From: Mesorhizobium terrae
GTDB lineage: Bacteria; Pseudomonadota; Alphaproteobacteria; Rhizobiales; Rhizobiaceae
NCBI RefSeq assembly: GCF_008727715.1
Contig: NZ_CP044218.1
Coordinates: forward strand, 2,294,001 to 2,358,000
Direction: 5' to 3'
Length of the DNA: 64,000 bases
The translations under genes were made by a program, and so were the position numbers. This document shows positions 43,937 through 52,982 of the stretch, one piece after another (position 1 is the first letter of the stretch; each line of letters begins with the position of its first letter). The notes beneath the pieces are model-generated. The model worked only from the letters and a program-made list of their open reading frames with translations. It searched no databases and was not told the origin of the DNA.

Positions 43937-44822
43937 GCAGGATATGGACTGGAACCTCATCAAGAGTTTCGTGGCGGTGGCCGAGACCGGCAGCCTGTCG
44001 GCCGCGGCGCGCAAGCTTGCCGCCAGCCAGCCGACGCTTGGCCGCCACATCACGGAACTGGAGCAGGCGCTCGGCGTCACGCTGTTCCGGCGCGGGCGGC
44101 GCGGCTATCAGCTCACCGAGGCCGGTATAGTGCTCTATGAGCGCGGTCAGGCGGTGGCCGAGCGGGCAACCGCCTTTTCATTGCTGGCACTGGGTTCGGT
44201 CGAGGCGATCGAAGGCACGGTGCGTATCGCGGCCAGCGAGGTCGTCGCGGCTCATGTGCTGCCGGAAATCACCGCCAGGCTCGGCCTGGAGGAACCCGGC
44301 ATCGAGATCGAGGTTGTCGCATCCAACCAGGTTGAGAATCTTTTGCGGCGGGATGCCGACATCGCCATCCGCATGGTGCGGCCAGCGCAGAACGAACTGG
44401 TCGCGCGCAAGGTGACCGACATCCCGCTGTGCGCTTGCGCGGCAACGTCCTACCTGGCGCGACGAGGCAGGCCACAGACGACAGCCGACATCGTCGATCA
44501 CGATATCGTCGGCTTCGACCGCGACGACAGCATCATCCGCGGTTTCGCCGCCTTCGGCGTCACCCTGGAGCGCAGTGCCTTCCGCTTCCGCTGCGACAAC
44601 CAGATCGTCTATTGGAAGGCGGTGCGTGCCGGCAACGGCATCGGCTTCACCCAGCGGCCGCTGGCCAACAGGGAGCCGTTTGTCGAGACCTTGCTGCCGG
44701 AGCTCGCCCTGCCGCCGCTGCCGGTGTGGCTGGCCATGCACCGCGACGTGCGCGGTTCGCTGCGCATCCGTCGCGTCGCCGACTTCCTCCATGAGGCATT
44801 GAAGGCCTATTCCGCCGGCTGA
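43935..44822 (+). CDS. LysR-family transcriptional regulator
   Basis: A 295-residue LysR protein. 'LIKSFVAVAETGSLSAAARKLAASQPTLGRHITELEQALGVTLFRR' (read as separate helices) is the DNA-binding domain; 'VLPEITARLGLEEPGIEIEVVASNQVENLLRRDADIAIRM' is the effector domain entry. An ATG at 43935 is preferred to a TTG two codons earlier. A palindrome overlaps this start. Its last 16 bases overlap the convergent MFS gene. Confidence 0.88.
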   Translation: MQDMDWNLIKSFVAVAETGSLSAAARKLAASQPTLGRHITELEQALGVTLFRRGRRGYQLTEAGIVLYERGQAVAERATAFSLLALGSVEAIEGTVRIAASEVVAAHVLPEITARLGLEEPGIEIEVVASNQVENLLRRDADIAIRMVRPAQNELVARKVTDIPLCACAATSYLARRGRPQTTADIVDHDIVGFDRDDSIIRGFAAFGVTLERSAFRFRCDNQIVYWKAVRAGNGIGFTQRPLANREPFVETLLPELALPPLPVWLAMHRDVRGSLRIRRVADFLHEALKAYSAG

Positions 44823-45982
44823 GCCGCGAAATCGGCGGCATGCGCCAGGTTCGACATCAGGAAGACGATGGCGAGGAAGCCGGACAAGACCATGAACACG
44901 GCGGTGAAGCCGACATGTTCGGCGGCGAAGCCGATCAGGGACGGCGCCAGGAGGATGCCGGAGTAACCCATGGTTGTGACCACGCTCATGCCGGTTCCCG
45001 ACGCCATGCCAGGCTGATTGCCGCCGGCCGAGAAGGCGATCGGCACCATGTTGGCGATGCCGAGCCCGGCGACGGCGAAGGCGGCGATGACCAGCCAGGG
45101 CCAGGGCGACAAAGCCGCCACGAACATGCCGGAGGAGGCGATCAGCGAAGACACGCGCAGCGTCGTCACTGCGCCGAAGCGGTTGCGCACGCCGTCGCCG
45201 GCAAAGCGCATCAGGGCCATGGCGCCGGAGAACAGCGCGTAAGCAAGGCCGGCGGTGGCGAGATCGGCACCGAGTTCCTGTTTCAGATAAAGGGCTGCCC
45301 AATCGAGCACGGCGCCTTCCGGGATCATGGTGATCAGCGCCATCAGGCCGATGAGATAGATGGCGGGTGTCTTCGGCAGCGAGAATTTATGGTGTTCCTG
45401 CGCCATCGGTCGCGGATCGGTGACCAGATAACGCGCGGCGATGGCGAGCAGCAGAATGGCGACGACGGTGACGATGATCGCGTGGGTCAAGTGGCCGTAG
45501 TGCTGGATGGCGAAGCCGCCGATACTGCCGCCGGCAAAGCCGCCCAGGCTCCAGAAGCCGTGCGACGAGGACATGACCGCGCGCGATAGCCGCCGCTCGA
45601 CCGAGACCGCGTTGGCGTTCATGGCAACGTCCATGCCGCCGATCAGGCCGCCGAACAGGAACATGGCTATCGCCGCCGTCGGCACGTTGGTGGCCAATGC
45701 CACGATCAGCAGCCCGAACACGCAGACACTGGCAAAACCGCGCAGAACCGCGCGCGAGCCGTATCTCGACATCAGGTAGCCGGACAGAGGCATGAAGGTG
45801 AGCGCGCCGAGGCCAAACAGCAGGATAAGCAGGCCGAGCGTCACCTTGCTGATGTCGAGTCTGGTCAGGAAGACCGGAATCTGCGGTGCCCAACTGCCGG
45901 TGAGAAAGCCGTTGATGGAGAACATCGCAGCCACCGCCCAGCGGCCGCGGACGGCGTCTTGCATGGAAATGGCTGCGGGCAT
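44807..45982 (-). CDS. MFS transporter (YbjJ-like)
   Basis: A 391-residue transporter with twelve predicted helices. 'WAPQIPVFLTRLDISKVTLGLLILLFGLGALTFMPLSGYLMSRYGSRAV' spans TM1-TM2 and the motif A loop; 'GGMDVAMNANAVSVERRLSRAVMSSSHGFWSLGG' is typical of the YbjJ/fucose-permease-like group. That group and the LacI-type palindrome upstream hint at a sugar-related substrate, but this is inference. An in-frame ATG six codons downstream is an alternative start. Confidence 0.82.
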   Translation of the reverse strand: MPAAISMQDAVRGRWAVAAMFSINGFLTGSWAPQIPVFLTRLDISKVTLGLLILLFGLGALTFMPLSGYLMSRYGSRAVLRGFASVCVFGLLIVALATNVPTAAIAMFLFGGLIGGMDVAMNANAVSVERRLSRAVMSSSHGFWSLGGFAGGSIGGFAIQHYGHLTHAIIVTVVAILLLAIAARYLVTDPRPMAQEHHKFSLPKTPAIYLIGLMALITMIPEGAVLDWAALYLKQELGADLATAGLAYALFSGAMALMRFAGDGVRNRFGAVTTLRVSSLIASSGMFVAALSPWPWLVIAAFAVAGLGIANMVPIAFSAGGNQPGMASGTGMSVVTTMGYSGILLAPSLIGFAAEHVGFTAVFMVLSGFLAIVFLMSNLAHAADFAAQPAE

Positions 45983-46000
45983 GGCTCGGTCCGACTGAAA

Positions 46001-46014
46001 TTGAAACGATTCAA
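46001..46014 (-). promoter_or_regulatory. LacI-type operator before MFS gene
   Basis: TTGAAACGATTCAA: 5-bp arms around a central CG, the form of LacI/GalR-family operators. A second half site, ATCGTTTC, lies at 46022-46029. The site is 19 bases upstream of the MFS start. No LacI gene is in the window. Confidence 0.5.
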
Positions 46015-46136
46015 TCGCTAGATCGTTTCGTTTTTTTCGTCAAGTCCCGCGATGAAATTGGGCTTGGTCCAGGAATAGAAACGGGGCGGGGCCGCGAAGC
46101 TGATATTCGCGTCCGCGGGTGCCCCCGTCGTCGGCG

Positions 46137-46445
46137 TCAATGATCCTTCGGGCGATTGGTCGCGAAGGCGGCTTTCTGGGCGTCGGAAGCTTCGGTCTGG
46201 TGCTGGGCTTGCCATTCGGCGTAGGGCATGCCGTAGACGATCTCGCGCGACTGGTCCTTGGAAAGAGGAACGCCTTTGGCCTCGGCGGCCTCGCGGTACC
46301 AGTTGGACAGGCAGTTGCGGCAGAAGCCGGCAAGGTTCATCAGGTCGATATTCTGGACGTCTGTGCGCTCGCGCAGATGTTCGAGCAGTCGGCGGAAGGC
46401 TGCCGCTTCGAAGTCGCGTTTCTGTTCGTCGCTGAGGTCGTTCAT
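46137..46445 (-). CDS. DUF1244 family protein
   Basis: A 102-residue soluble protein. 'EQKRDFEAAAFRRLLEHLRERTDVQNIDLMNLAGFCRNCLSNWY' and 'GVPLSKDQSREIVYGMPYAEWQ' match DUF1244, a helical family found through proteobacteria with an invariant 'FCRNCLSNWY' segment; the paired cysteines might bind metal but this is not shown. The frame is open slightly upstream, but the ATG at 46445 gives the family N-terminus. It follows the N-formylglutamate amidohydrolase gene after 23 bases and is probably co-transcribed. Confidence 0.88.
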   Translation of the reverse strand: MNDLSDEQKRDFEAAAFRRLLEHLRERTDVQNIDLMNLAGFCRNCLSNWYREAAEAKGVPLSKDQSREIVYGMPYAEWQAQHQTEASDAQKAAFATNRPKDH

Positions 46446-46468
46446 CGTGGTGTCCTCGTCTTGGCGCG

Positions 46469-47266
46469 TCACAGCGGCCCGGTGCGCGAGCCGAACATCC
46501 TCACCGCCTGTATATCGGGTTGGCGGTTGACCACTTCAACGATCGGGGCCAGCCGCTCCGCCCAGGCGAGTGCGCCTTTCTGGTCGGCGATCAGGTCCTG
46601 GCGGATTTCGATGAGCGCATGGGCGAAGCCGTTGACGATAGCGTGCCGGAACATGGTGTCACCGCGCAGGGCGCCGTCATAGGGTTCGTTATCGCCGACC
46701 ACGAGATCCTTGTCGGCCGCCAGCGCCTCGATGATCGGGCGCGGCGCGCGGTCGTCCAGGTCCCACAGGATGCCGGCATGCCAAGGACGCGTTCGGCCCT
46801 GCATAACGGGCGTGAAGGAATGGATGGAGAGGATGAACGGCGCCCGACCCGACGCCTCGGCCACCGAGGCGATCATAGCGGCGACGGCGTCGTGATAGGG
46901 GCGGTAGAAGCGCTCCAGCCGTCGCGCGCGCTCCTCGGCCGACATCGGATAGTTGCCGGGCACCACGGTGCCGTCATAAAGCTGGCGGATCAGCGTCGGG
47001 TCGTCCTCGCCACGGTTGGGATCGATCAGGAGCCGCGAGAAATTGGCGAGTATCGCCGGCGCGTTGACGAGAGCAGCCAGTTCGCGCGTCACCGCCTCGA
47101 CGCCGATATCATAGGCGATGTGGCGTTCGAACTCCGCGGCTGGCAACCCAAGCGCGCCATATTCTTCCGGTAGATCGCGCCGCGCGTGGTCGGCCACCAG
47201 CACGATGCCGCGGCTACGGTCACCTTCTATCAGGTCGAACGGCGCAAAAACTGTGGATCGGGTCAT
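46469..47266 (-). CDS. N-formylglutamate amidohydrolase family protein
   Basis: A 265-residue hydrolase of the FGase family. 'GIVLVADHARRDLPEEYGALGL' carries the metal-binding His, 'NFSRLLIDPNRGEDD' the Arg/Asp region, and 'FILSIHSFTPVMQG' another His pair. Classical members release formate from N-formylglutamate in histidine breakdown (hutG); without hut genes nearby a different acyl-amino-acid substrate is possible. Its stop is 23 bases before DUF1244. Confidence 0.85.
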   Translation of the reverse strand: MTRSTVFAPFDLIEGDRSRGIVLVADHARRDLPEEYGALGLPAAEFERHIAYDIGVEAVTRELAALVNAPAILANFSRLLIDPNRGEDDPTLIRQLYDGTVVPGNYPMSAEERARRLERFYRPYHDAVAAMIASVAEASGRAPFILSIHSFTPVMQGRTRPWHAGILWDLDDRAPRPIIEALAADKDLVVGDNEPYDGALRGDTMFRHAIVNGFAHALIEIRQDLIADQKGALAWAERLAPIVEVVNRQPDIQAVRMFGSRTGPL

Positions 47267-47481
47267 GGCAGAGAGAAATCAAACGGTGGCGTTGCGGAGG
47301 AGGATGGTAGCGTGATCCCACGAAGCGGAAGTCCGCGCAATGCCGTTGTTTGGTCAAGGTTTTTGCGAAAAACTTTCCACGTCCGGCATGGCATGGGCCG
47401 GCTTGCCAATTAAATCGATTGGATTCACAGTGGGGGGCGCGTTGACATGCGCCCGGACATCTTCGAAAAGGGCGCCTGATC

Positions 47482-48009
47482 ATGCAAGTTTCAATCAACC
47501 AGGGGGCACGAATGGCATCCGCCGGCCGGCAGCGTACGCGAAAGGGCCTCGCCCTCTTGCTGCCGCTGCTCGTGCTTCTCGCGGCGCCGCTGGTGATGGC
47601 ATCCGAGGCCAGGGCCGATTTCAGGGTGTGCAACGCCACCCAGAACCTCGTCGGCGTCGGCATCGGCTATCGCGCCAAATCGGGCTGGATCACCGAAGGC
47701 TGGTGGCACATCGAAGGCTCGACCTGCAAGACGCTGATCGAGGGGCCGCTGTCATCGAGGTTTTATTATCTCTATGCAGAAGATGCCGAGCGCGGCGGCC
47801 GTTGGGATGGTCCGATCTCGATGTGCGTGGCCGAGAAGGAATTCAAGATCGCCGGCGTAACCGATTGCGTCGCCCGGGGCTTCCAACGCGCCGGATTCCA
47901 GGAATACGACACGGGCGAGCAGGCCAGCTGGATGGTCCAGTTGACCGAGCAGCCCACCACGGAGGGCGCGCCCGCCACTCCGGCAAGCAACGGTCAAAAC
48001 AGTCAATGA
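47482..48009 (+). CDS. DUF1036 domain protein, exported
   Basis: A 175-residue protein with a signal peptide ('GLALLLPLLVLLAAPLVMASEARA') and a DUF1036 domain: 'FRVCNATQNLVGVGIGYRAKSGWITEGWW', 'CKTLIEGPLSSRFYYLYAED' and 'CVAEKEFKI'. Four conserved cysteines likely form disulfides in the periplasm. The end is Thr/Pro/Ala/Gln-rich. A start at 47512 (with GGGGG upstream) is nearly as good as the ATG at 47482. The stop overlaps the pyruvate kinase ATG. Confidence 0.85.
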   Translation: MQVSINQGARMASAGRQRTRKGLALLLPLLVLLAAPLVMASEARADFRVCNATQNLVGVGIGYRAKSGWITEGWWHIEGSTCKTLIEGPLSSRFYYLYAEDAERGGRWDGPISMCVAEKEFKIAGVTDCVARGFQRAGFQEYDTGEQASWMVQLTEQPTTEGAPATPASNGQNSQ

Positions 48010-49436
48010 GACGCAGCCGCAAGGTCAAGATCCTAGCCACCATCGGTCCGGCCTCCTCCGATGAGGCCATGCTGAAAAAGCTCTTCGAGGCAGGTGCGGA
48101 TGTGTTCCGCATCAATATGAGCCATTCCGATCATGACCTGATGCGCACGCTCGTTGCTCGCGTCCGCTCGGTCGAGGCCGCAGTCGGTCGCCCGATCGGT
48201 ATCCTGGCCGATCTACAGGGGCCGAAGTTGCGCGTCGGCAAATTCGCCAATGGCAAGGAAGAATTGACCGTCGGCCAGACCTTCACGCTGGACGACAATC
48301 CGGAGCTTGGCGACGCGACCCGGGTCCACCTGCCGCATCCCGAGATCCTGCGCTCCGTCGAGGTCGGCCACCGGCTGTTGATCGATGACGGCAAGGTCGA
48401 GCTGAAGGCGGTCAAGACCGACGGCCGTTCCATCGTCACCACGGTGGTGGTCGGCACCAAGATTTCCGACAAGAAGGGCGTGTCGTTGCCCGATACGGAC
48501 TTGCCGGTCGGCGCGCTGACCGAGAAGGACCGCAGGGATCTCGACGCGGTGCTCGCCGCCGGCGTCGATTGGGTGGCGCTGTCCTTCATCCAGCGGCCGG
48601 AAGACCTGGCGGAAGCCCGCAAGATCGCGCGCGGCCGGGCGTTGCTGCTCTCCAAGATCGAGAAGCCGCAGGCCGTGGCGCGACTGGCAGAGATCATCGA
48701 ATTGTCCGATGCGCTGATGGTGGCGCGCGGCGATCTCGGCGTCGAGATGCCGCTCGAAGCGGTGCCCGGCATCCAGAAGCAGATCACACGCGCGGCGCGG
48801 CGTGCCGGCAAGCCGGTCGTGGTGGCCACCCAGATGCTGGAATCGATGATTTCCGCGCCGGTGCCGACCCGCGCCGAGGTGTCCGACGTGGCGACCGCCG
48901 TGTTCGAAGGCGCGGACGCCATCATGCTTTCGGCCGAATCCGCCGCCGGTGCCTATCCGGTCGAAGCGGTGGCAACGATGAACCGCATCGCCGAACGCGT
49001 CGAGCGCGATCCGACCTATGCCGGCATCATCAATGCCCAGCGCTCGGAACCGGAAGCGACCGGTGCCGACGCCATTTCGCTGGCGGCGCGCGAGATCGCC
49101 GAAACGTTGAAACTGTCGGCGATCGTCACCTACACCGCATCCGGCACCACCGGCCTGCGCGCGGCGCGCGAGCGGCCGCAGGTGCCGATCATCGCGTTGT
49201 CGCCGATCCTGGCCACGGCGCGGCGGTTGTCGCTTTTGTGGGGCACGCATTGCGTGGTCTCGGAAGACGCCACCGATCTCGACGACATGGTCGAACGCGC
49301 CTGCCGCATCGCTTCGGAACAGGGTTTCGGCAAGGCGGGCGACCGCATCATCGTCACCGCCGGCGTGCCGCTGCGGACACCGGGTTCCACGAACATGCTG
49401 CGGATCGCCTATCTGGGTGCCGACGGGCAGAAGTGA
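48006..49436 (+). CDS. pyk: Pyruvate kinase
   Basis: A 476-residue glycolytic enzyme forming pyruvate and ATP from phosphoenolpyruvate. 'KILATIGPASSDEAMLKKLFEAGADVFRINMSH' is the N-terminal barrel entry, 'LLLSKIEKPQAV' holds the catalytic Lys, 'LMVARGDLGVEMPLEAVP' the metal-binding loop, and the C-terminal domain ends 'GVPLRTPGSTNMLRI'. The frame is open far upstream, but the ATG at 48006 gives the family N-terminus and overlaps the DUF1036 stop (ATGA), so translation is coupled. Confidence 0.96.
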   Translation: MRRSRKVKILATIGPASSDEAMLKKLFEAGADVFRINMSHSDHDLMRTLVARVRSVEAAVGRPIGILADLQGPKLRVGKFANGKEELTVGQTFTLDDNPELGDATRVHLPHPEILRSVEVGHRLLIDDGKVELKAVKTDGRSIVTTVVVGTKISDKKGVSLPDTDLPVGALTEKDRRDLDAVLAAGVDWVALSFIQRPEDLAEARKIARGRALLLSKIEKPQAVARLAEIIELSDALMVARGDLGVEMPLEAVPGIQKQITRAARRAGKPVVVATQMLESMISAPVPTRAEVSDVATAVFEGADAIMLSAESAAGAYPVEAVATMNRIAERVERDPTYAGIINAQRSEPEATGADAISLAAREIAETLKLSAIVTYTASGTTGLRAARERPQVPIIALSPILATARRLSLLWGTHCVVSEDATDLDDMVERACRIASEQGFGKAGDRIIVTAGVPLRTPGSTNMLRIAYLGADGQK

Positions 49437-49446
49437 GCGCTTGGTG

Positions 49447-49487
49447 AGCGGGCAATAATAAAGGGGCAGATTCTGCCCCGGCCCGCT
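49447..49487 (+). terminator. Nested hairpin after pyk
   Basis: An inner stem GGGGCAG-ATT-CTGCCCC (49463-49479) is enclosed by an outer pair AGCGGGC (49447-49453) and GCCCGCT (49481-49487). No strong T run follows. It lies 10 bases past the pyk stop, between pyk and the convergent TPR gene. Confidence 0.55.
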
Positions 49488-49524
49488 TCGTCCTTACTAT
49501 TCGCTAGTTCCTAGCGCCTCTCCC

Positions 49525-50109
49525 TCATATCGCTTCTCCAGCTAGGTCCTCGGACAGTTTCGACACCTGGTCCTGAGCGTTACGCAACATCGGATAGACG
49601 TCGAGCACCTTCTGCCAGGCGTCCAGCGCGGACTGCTTGCGGCCGGTCTCGGTCATGATCTGCGCCATGCCCGACAAGGCGCCGAAATGGCGCGGTTCGA
49701 GTTCCAGCGTCTTCTCGATGTCGGCCATCGACTTGGCGTAGTTCTTCATCAGGAAATGCGCTGTGGCGCGGCGGTTCCAACCCTCGGCATATTTGGGATC
49801 GAGTGTCACCACCTGGTCGAGAAAATCGAGGGCTACGTCGAATTTCTGATCCTCGATCGCCTTCTGCGACCATTGCATCATCAGGTCGATCGAGGCGCTG
49901 CCGGAGCGGTTCCATTCGGCCCAGATGCGGCCGGCGATGCGCTCGGCCGCCTTCGGATTGCGCTCATGCTTGAGATCGGAGAACAGCCGGTCGAGCCGCT
50001 GTTCGCGCGTCTGCGGCGCAGCGGTCTCCGTGGTGCTGTCGGCGGCAATGGCCGGCAGAACAGGAATCGAAAGAGAAAGCGCCGTGCAAACGGCGAAAAA
50101 AATCCGCAT
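49525..50109 (-). CDS. TPR-repeat protein, exported
   Basis: A 194-residue protein with a signal peptide ('MRIFFAVCTALSLSIPVLPAI') cleaved after AIAA. The mature part has about three tetratricopeptide repeats: 'ALDFLDQVVTLDPKYAEGWNRRATAHFLMKNYAKSMADIEKTLELEPRHFGALSGMAQIM' is read as two consecutive units. TPRs make helical protein-binding surfaces; no enzymatic motif is present. It stands alone, convergent with pyk. Confidence 0.85.
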   Translation of the reverse strand: MRIFFAVCTALSLSIPVLPAIAADSTTETAAPQTREQRLDRLFSDLKHERNPKAAERIAGRIWAEWNRSGSASIDLMMQWSQKAIEDQKFDVALDFLDQVVTLDPKYAEGWNRRATAHFLMKNYAKSMADIEKTLELEPRHFGALSGMAQIMTETGRKQSALDAWQKVLDVYPMLRNAQDQVSKLSEDLAGEAI

Positions 50110-50170
50110 TCCCGGACTCTATCTCCGGGATGCCGGACGTCAAACTGAATCTGGTTTCGACATCAATGCG

Positions 50171-50192
50171 GCGCGCCTTGTTACAGGCGCGC
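50171..50192 (-). terminator. Stem-loop after rpmJ
   Basis: GCGCGCCT (50171-50178) and AGGCGCGC (50185-50192) form a perfect 8-bp stem with a six-base loop, nine bases past the rpmJ stop on the minus strand. No T run follows. Confidence 0.45.
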
Positions 50193-50200
50193 TGGCAGGA

Positions 50201-50326
50201 TCAGCCCTGACGCGCCTTGTAGCGCGGGGCAGTCTTGTTGATGATGTAGATGCGGCCCTTGCGACGAACCAGCTGGTTGTCCCGGTGACGCGCCTTGAGC
50301 GCCTTGAGCGAATTCTTGATCTTCAT
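50201..50326 (-). CDS. rpmJ: 50S ribosomal protein L36 (cysteine-free type)
   Basis: A 41-residue ribosomal protein: '[19 protein letters not shown]' then '[20 protein letters not shown]' and QG. It is the C-minus form with none of the zinc-binding cysteines of canonical L36 and a few extra residues, as is usual in alphaproteobacteria (YkgO-like). L36 sits in the large subunit near 23S helices. The gene is monocistronic, about 130 bases past purK, and has its own leader hairpin (GCCCGG-TT-CCGGGC at 50347-50360). Confidence 0.93.
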   Translation of the reverse strand: MKIKNSLKALKARHRDNQLVRRKGRIYIINKTAPRYKARQG

Positions 50327-50369
50327 GGTCTTGCCCGTCGGTCTTAGCCCGGTTCCGGGCCTAATTTTT

Positions 50370-50393
50370 AAGGCGCGCCCGAAGACGCGCCCT
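50370..50393 (-). terminator. UUCG-capped stem-loop after purK
   Basis: On the minus strand AGGGCGCGTC-TTCG-GGCGCGCCTT forms a 10-bp stem (two G-T pairs) closed by the very stable C(UUCG)G tetraloop, 66 bases past the purK stop and 44 bases before the rpmJ start. The tail is AAAAATT rather than a T run, so it may be a weak terminator or processing site between purEK and rpmJ. Confidence 0.5.
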
Positions 50394-50458
50394 GTCGGAT
50401 CGGCTCAATACCGGGGTGCCCGGCTTATGTCAACCTTCGGCGCGTGCGTAAGCGACGA

Positions 50459-51538
50459 TCAGTTGGCAAATGGACGGATGCGGGTGAAATGCCCCATCTT
50501 GCGACCGGGCCGCGCTTCTTCCTTGCCATAGAGGTGCAGCATGAGGCCGGGCTCGGCGAGCAAAGCCGGCACCTCGGCAACGTCGTCTCCGATCAGGTTT
50601 TGCATCACGCAATCGGAATGGCGCCCGGCATCGCCCAGCGGCTGGCCGGCAACGGCGCGGATATGCTGCTCGAACTGCGAAACCGTGCAGGCGGCCTCCG
50701 TCCAATGGCCGGAATTGTGCACGCGCGGCGCGATCTCGTTGGCCAGCAGTCCTCCGTCGGGCAGGACGAAGAACTCAATGCCGATCACGCCGACATAATC
50801 GAGCGCGCTGACGATGGCCATGGAGGCCTGCTTGGCCGCGTCGGCCGTGGCGACGGAGACGGAAGCAGGGACCGTCGAAGTGTGCAGAATGCCGTTACGG
50901 TGCACGTTTCGCGCCGGATCGAACACGACCAGAGAGCCGTCGAGACCGCGCGCGGCGATCATGGAAATCTCGAACTCGAAGGAAACCAGCGATTCCAGGA
51001 TGAGCGGCACCCCACCCATGACCGCATAGAGGCCCTCGACCGGTTCGCCGCCGCGCAAAACGCGCTGGCCCTTGCCGTCATAGCCGAGGCGGCGGGTCTT
51101 CAGCACGCCGCTGCCGCCGAAGTCGGCCAGGGCCGCGGCAAGATCGGCATCGCTGTCGACAGCGTGGAAGGCGGCCGTGGCAACGCCGATGCCGTTCAGG
51201 AATTCCTTCTCGACGACGCGGTCCTGCGCCACCTGCAGCGCGCGCGCCGGCGGCCGCACCGGCCGGGTGGCGGCCAGCGCCTCGGCGGCGGTGACCGGCA
51301 CATTCTCGAATTCATAGGTGATAACCGCGCAGGAGGCCGCAAGTTCGGCCAGCGCGGCGGCATCGTCATAGGCGGCGACGATCTGGCGATTGGCGACCTG
51401 GGCGGCCGGGCAATCCGGCTGCGGCTCGAGGATGATGGTGCGGTAGCCAAGCCGGGCCGCGGCCATCGCCAGCATGCGGCCGAGCTGGCCGCCGCCGATG
51501 ATGCCGATGGCGGCGCCTACGGGAAGCGCTGCGCTCAC
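50459..51538 (-). CDS. purK: 5-(Carboxyamino)imidazole ribonucleotide synthase
   Basis: A 359-residue ATP-grasp enzyme of purine synthesis that carboxylates AIR with bicarbonate to N5-CAIR. '[21 protein letters not shown]' is the N-terminal nucleotide-like domain, 'TYEFENVP' the substrate segment, '[14 protein letters not shown]' the ATP-grasp P-loop, and '[13 protein letters not shown]' the metal/AIR site. The start overlaps the end of purE by four bases (51535-51538), giving the standard purEK unit. Confidence 0.96.
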   Translation of the reverse strand: MSAALPVGAAIGIIGGGQLGRMLAMAAARLGYRTIILEPQPDCPAAQVANRQIVAAYDDAAALAELAASCAVITYEFENVPVTAAEALAATRPVRPPARALQVAQDRVVEKEFLNGIGVATAAFHAVDSDADLAAALADFGGSGVLKTRRLGYDGKGQRVLRGGEPVEGLYAVMGGVPLILESLVSFEFEISMIAARGLDGSLVVFDPARNVHRNGILHTSTVPASVSVATADAAKQASMAIVSALDYVGVIGIEFFVLPDGGLLANEIAPRVHNSGHWTEAACTVSQFEQHIRAVAGQPLGDAGRHSDCVMQNLIGDDVAEVPALLAEPGLMLHLYGKEEARPGRKMGHFTRIRPFAN

Positions 51539-52032
51539 GGCTGGTCCACCGGCACGACAGCGACCCTGGCGGTTTGGCCAGCACGCCAGCCGTCGAGCCG
51601 TTCGGCCAGGGCGGTGTCGTTGAGGGCAAGCACGGCTGCCGCGAGCAGCGCCGCGTTGGCGGCACCGGCCTTGCCGATGGCCAGGGTGCCGACCGGGATG
51701 CCCGCCGGCATCTGGACGATGGACAAAAGCGAGTCCTGGCCGGACAGCGCCTTCGATTCCACCGGCACGCCGAACACCGGCAGCGGGGTCATGGCGGCCG
51801 TCATGCCGGGCAGGTGGGCAGCACCGCCGGCGCCGGCGATGATCACCTTGAATCCGGCGGCCTTGGCGCCCTTAGCGAAATCATAGAGCCGGTCCGGAGT
51901 GCGATGGGCCGAAACGATCAGCGCCTTGTGCGGGATCTCCAGCACCTCCAATATCTCGGCGGCGTGACGCATGGTCGCCCAGTCGGACTGGCTGCCCATG
52001 ATGATGGCGACTTCGGCTTTGTGCTGGGCCAA
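51535..52032 (-). CDS. purE: N5-Carboxyaminoimidazole ribonucleotide mutase
   Basis: A 165-residue class I PurE that converts N5-CAIR to CAIR. '[21 protein letters not shown]' is the phosphate-binding region, '[14 protein letters not shown]' holds the catalytic His, '[24 protein letters not shown]' completes the active site. It is upstream of and coupled to purK. Confidence 0.96.
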   Translation of the reverse strand: MAQHKAEVAIIMGSQSDWATMRHAAEILEVLEIPHKALIVSAHRTPDRLYDFAKGAKAAGFKVIIAGAGGAAHLPGMTAAMTPLPVFGVPVESKALSGQDSLLSIVQMPAGIPVGTLAIGKAGAANAALLAAAVLALNDTALAERLDGWRAGQTARVAVVPVDQP

Positions 52033-52137
52033 ATTGCTCTCCCCGGCGGCAAAGTGGCGAGGTAGCCGAATTTGCCTTGCGGAGCAAGGATCGCGGTCGT
52101 TCTTCGGCGCGCTTCGTGCCTTATCCGCGGCGGAAAA

Positions 52138-52902
52138 CTAACCGCGAACGTAGCAGGGATATTCGCTGCGCTGCCTGGAGGCGCGTTCCGGATCGATTTC
52201 GATGACCTGAAGCGGGTCTGACGGGTTAGTTACGGCCAGAAGGGCGCCATCCGGGGCGAAAGCAAAACCGGTGCCGCCAAAGACAGTGCCGTTCCGAGAA
52301 CGGCCCACCCGGTTGGAGCTCACCACATAGCCTCCCGACACGATCGCAGCCATCTTACCTGCGGTGAGCCAGTTTTCCGTCGCCGTGCCCGCCGCGCGCG
52401 GGATGGCGATGAGGGAGGCGCCCTGACGTCCGTAGCTGCGCGCATGTTCGTTGAACATCGCGTCGGTGCACAACATCACACCAACGGTCAGGCCACCAAC
52501 CGCGCTGGCTGTAAAGCCGTCGCTGCCGGGAACATACCAGCTGGCCTCGTACCAGCCGGGCTCTTCGGGAAAATAGTGCTTTCGATGAACTGGCCGGACA
52601 ACGCTGTTCTCGATCGCCACGGCTTCGTTGACGAGCAAGCCTTCCGCTCGTACAGGTCTTGACGAAAGTATGGCCGGGATACCCAACCCGGCGAGGGCTT
52701 CGAGCCCCTTTTCGTGTGCGTCGATGCTTTGTTGGGAATGCTCGGCATCAAAAGCCGGTTGCTCGGCAATCCAGTGTCCGAATGGAAGTTCGTTGGTGAT
52801 CAGGATATCCGGCCGTGCAGCGATGAGCCGGTCGGCGATGCCATCCCATTCCGCGCTATTTGCCTCAAGTGCCTCCGGCCATTCCACAAAAGCAACACGC
52901 AT
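52138..52902 (-). CDS. Carbon-nitrogen hydrolase (nitrilase superfamily)
   Basis: A 254-residue enzyme with the nitrilase catalytic triad: Glu38 ('ITNELPFGHW'), Lys108 ('HRKHYF') and Cys145 ('GVMLCTDAMF'). It hydrolyses a nitrile, amide or carbamoyl C-N bond; the C-terminal domain is the usual four-layer fold without extra domains. The frame continues far upstream but the ATG at 52902 begins the fold ('MRVAFVEWPE'). The substrate cannot be assigned: aliphatic amidase, carbamoylputrescine-like and omega-amidase branches are all possible. It stands alone between purE and the DUF465 gene. Confidence 0.85.
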   Translation of the reverse strand: MRVAFVEWPEALEANSAEWDGIADRLIAARPDILITNELPFGHWIAEQPAFDAEHSQQSIDAHEKGLEALAGLGIPAILSSRPVRAEGLLVNEAVAIENSVVRPVHRKHYFPEEPGWYEASWYVPGSDGFTASAVGGLTVGVMLCTDAMFNEHARSYGRQGASLIAIPRAAGTATENWLTAGKMAAIVSGGYVVSSNRVGRSRNGTVFGGTGFAFAPDGALLAVTNPSDPLQVIEIDPERASRQRSEYPCYVRG

Positions 52903-52982
52903 CTTGTTCTCACAATGGCGGATCGAGTGTTGACTGGCGGGGTCTGTCGTCGCGCAGACCGGATTCCGAAAAAAACGCCCGC

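Noticed and set aside
46003-46037. Hairpin GAAACGAT...ATCGTTTC with a T run considered as a terminator
   Set aside because: No plus-strand gene ends there; the position upstream of the MFS gene and the LacI-like palindrome favour an operator.
46469-47266. N-formylglutamate amidohydrolase considered as hutG
   Set aside because: No other histidine-degradation genes are nearby, so the symbol is not justified.
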